6,060 nt of DNA from Vicinamibacteria bacterium. Lineage in GTDB: Bacteria > Acidobacteriota > Vicinamibacteria > Vicinamibacterales > 2-12-FULL-66-21. Location of the stretch: assembly GCA_025937075.1 (NCBI GenBank), contig JAICSD010000283.1, positions 1-6,060 of the forward strand, given 5' to 3'. Both the position numbers and the translations under genes were made by a program. The notes beneath the pieces are model-generated. The model was given only the letters and a program-made list of their open reading frames with translations. It ran no database searches and had not been told where the DNA came from. Shown one piece after another: positions 4,735 through 6,060 of the stretch. Within the stretch, counting starts at the first letter, position 1. Every line of letters starts with the position of its first letter.

Positions 4735-6060
4735 TTAACACAACACCCGGATCACATCCGAGCGCGTGATGATGAAGGTCTTGTCCGTCTTGAAGTCGCG
4801 CACGAGCACGGCAGGGCTTTCGGGCGTGATCATGGTCGACAGCAGCTCGACCGGCGTGGACACGTCGACGAAGGGAAACGCCGGCTGCATGATGGTTTCG
4901 ACCGGCTGCGATTTGATCGAGGCATCTTTGAGGAGCTCGTTGTACAGCTGGGTCTCGTTCAGCGACCCGACGAGGCGTCCCTCGTGGGTGATGGAGATCT
5001 GCGAGAAATCATGCTCGCCCATCAGCTTTACCGCCGCCTCGACCGGCTGATTGCCTTCAATCGACAGCAACTCGCCTGACACGCCGGATGCCACGAGATC
5101 GCGCGCGGTCATCCCCGTCTTCTCCAGGAAGCCCTTCTCGCGCATCCACTCGTCGTTGAACATCTTCCCGAGATAGCGCGACCCGTGGTCGTGAAAGATC
5201 ACGACGATCAGATCGTCCGGCGTGAAGTGCTCTTTCAGCTGCAGGAGCCCGGCCATTGCCGCGCCCGCCGAGTTGCCCGCGAAGATGCCTTCCTCGCGCG
5301 CAATGCGCCGCGTCATCGTCGCGGCATCCTTGTCGGTGACCTTCTCGAAGTGATCGATCACGTCGAAGTCGACGTTGCGCGGGAGGAAGTCCTCGCCGAT
5401 CCCTTCCGTGATGTACGGGTAAATCTCGTTCTTGTCGAAGATCCCCGTCTCCTTGTACTTCTTGAACACCGATCCGTAGGTGTCGATGCCCCACACCTTG
5501 ATCTCCGGGTTGCGCTCCTTCAGATATCGTCCGACGCCGCTGACCGTGCCGCCGGTGCCGACGCCGACGACGAGCTGTGTCACCCGCCCGTCGGTCTGCT
5601 CCCAGATCTCGGGTCCCGTCTGCTCGTAGTGGGCTGCCGTGTTCGAGAGGTTGTCGTACTGGTTCGCCTTCCACGAATCGGGCACTTCCTTTTCGAGGCG
5701 GGACGAGACCGAATAGTACGATCGGGGATCCTCGGGATCGACGTTCGTCGGGCAGACGATGACCTCCGCGCCGAACGCCTTCAGCGCGTCGATCTTCTCC
5801 TTCGACTGCTTGTCCGTCGTCGTGAACACGCAGTGGTAGCCCTTGACGACGGCGGCGATCGCGAGGCCCATGCCGGTGTTGCCGGACGTGCCCTCGATAA
5901 TCGTGCCCCCCGGCTTGAGCGCGCCCGCCTGCTCGGCGTCCTCGATCATCCGGACGGCCATCCGGTCCTTGATCGAATTGCCGGGATTGAACGTTTCGAG
6001 CTTGACCAGAACGTCGGCCGGAATGATGCCTTTGGTAATCGCGTTGATGCGGACCATCGG
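4735..6060 (-). CDS. Cystathionine beta-synthase with C-terminal CBS-domain pair (5' end outside window)
   Basis: A cytoplasmic PLP enzyme expected to condense homocysteine and serine to cystathionine (transsulfuration). The visible part is 441 codons; the leading P-M-V-R-I is the end of the family motif GNTP-VRI, so some 15-20 residues lie beyond 6060. Numbering from the Met at 6057: FNPGNSIKDR with PLP lysine K30; substrate loop EGTSGNTG (55-62); NTAAHYEQTGPEIW (139-152), typical of CBS-type rather than CysK-type enzymes; PLP phosphate loop GVGTGGT (165-171); GNSAGAA with S263 near the pyridine nitrogen. Two CBS domains follow (about 318-376 and 386-440). In human CBS this region binds AdoMet; in bacterial forms the ligand varies. 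A serine- or O-acetylserine-using cysteine synthase with CBS domains is the alternative. Confidence 0.92.
   Translation of the reverse strand, partial: PMVRINAITKGIIPADVLVKLETFNPGNSIKDRMAVRMIEDAEQAGALKPGGTIIEGTSGNTGMGLAIAAVVKGYHCVFTTTDKQSKEKIDALKAFGAEVIVCPTNVDPEDPRSYYSVSSRLEKEVPDSWKANQYDNLSNTAAHYEQTGPEIWEQTDGRVTQLVVGVGTGGTVSGVGRYLKERNPEIKVWGIDTYGSVFKKYKETGIFDKNEIYPYITEGIGEDFLPRNVDFDVIDHFEKVTDKDAATMTRRIAREEGIFAGNSAGAAMAGLLQLKEHFTPDDLIVVIFHDHGSRYLGKMFNDEWMREKGFLEKTGMTARDLVASGVSGELLSIEGNQPVEAAVKLMGEHDFSQISITHEGRLVGSLNETQLYNELLKDASIKSQPVETIMQPAFPFVDVSTPVELLSTMITPESPAVLVRDFKTDKTFIITRSDVIRVLC

Noticed and set aside
4649..4741. 31-codon extension of the BON protein to 4741
   Set aside because: It would bury the signal peptide and translate through the Shine-Dalgarno and candidate promoter. 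MKTPL or MTMKTPL is the natural start.
6055..6057. ATG at 6057 as the start of cystathionine beta-synthase
   Set aside because: The preceding codon is Pro and the context is the conserved GNTP-VRI motif, so this Met is internal and the gene continues beyond the window.

Overview
The window is GC-rich bacterial chromosome with short gaps and mostly ordinary housekeeping and stress genes. The sequence gives no direct species marker. High GC, a secreted M28 peptidase with a Gly/Arg/Pro-rich insert, and intergenic hairpins of the types CTTCCGCC-loop-GGCGGAAG and GGGGC-GAA-GCCCC fit my recollection of Acidobacteriota (Vicinamibacteria-like) genomes. This placement is an inference and was not tested by a search.

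Layout. Positions 1-1427, minus strand, hold the start of a classical str operon: a promoter near 1399-1427, a leader of about 275 nt with several potential stem-loops, rpsL (S12, GTG start), rpsG (S7) 3 bp later, and the first 72 codons of fusA (EF-G), cut by the window edge. Just upstream, also on the minus strand, is a small CsbD-family stress gene. It ends in a perfect 12-bp GC hairpin that insulates it from the str promoter. Positions 1808-3493, plus strand, encode an exported M28-family zinc peptidase, followed after a hairpin-rich 105-bp gap by a small single-domain cupin (3599-3958). The cupin converges with a minus-strand gene for an exported protein with two tandem BON domains (3980-4648). 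Upstream of that, on the same strand, is cystathionine beta-synthase (4735-6060). It has a PLP fold plus a C-terminal CBS-domain pair, and its N-terminus lies beyond the window.

How they fit together. rpsL, rpsG and fusA form one translation operon. The CsbD and BON proteins are both of stress- or envelope-associated families but are separate units. The peptidase and cupin may be co-transcribed. The CBS enzyme joins homocysteine and serine in transsulfuration. No mobile element, CRISPR array, tRNA, rRNA or defence system is visible. The least explained material is regulatory: the folded str leader, a hairpin that overlaps the presumed fusA ribosome binding site, and a sigma-54-like site in front of the BON gene.
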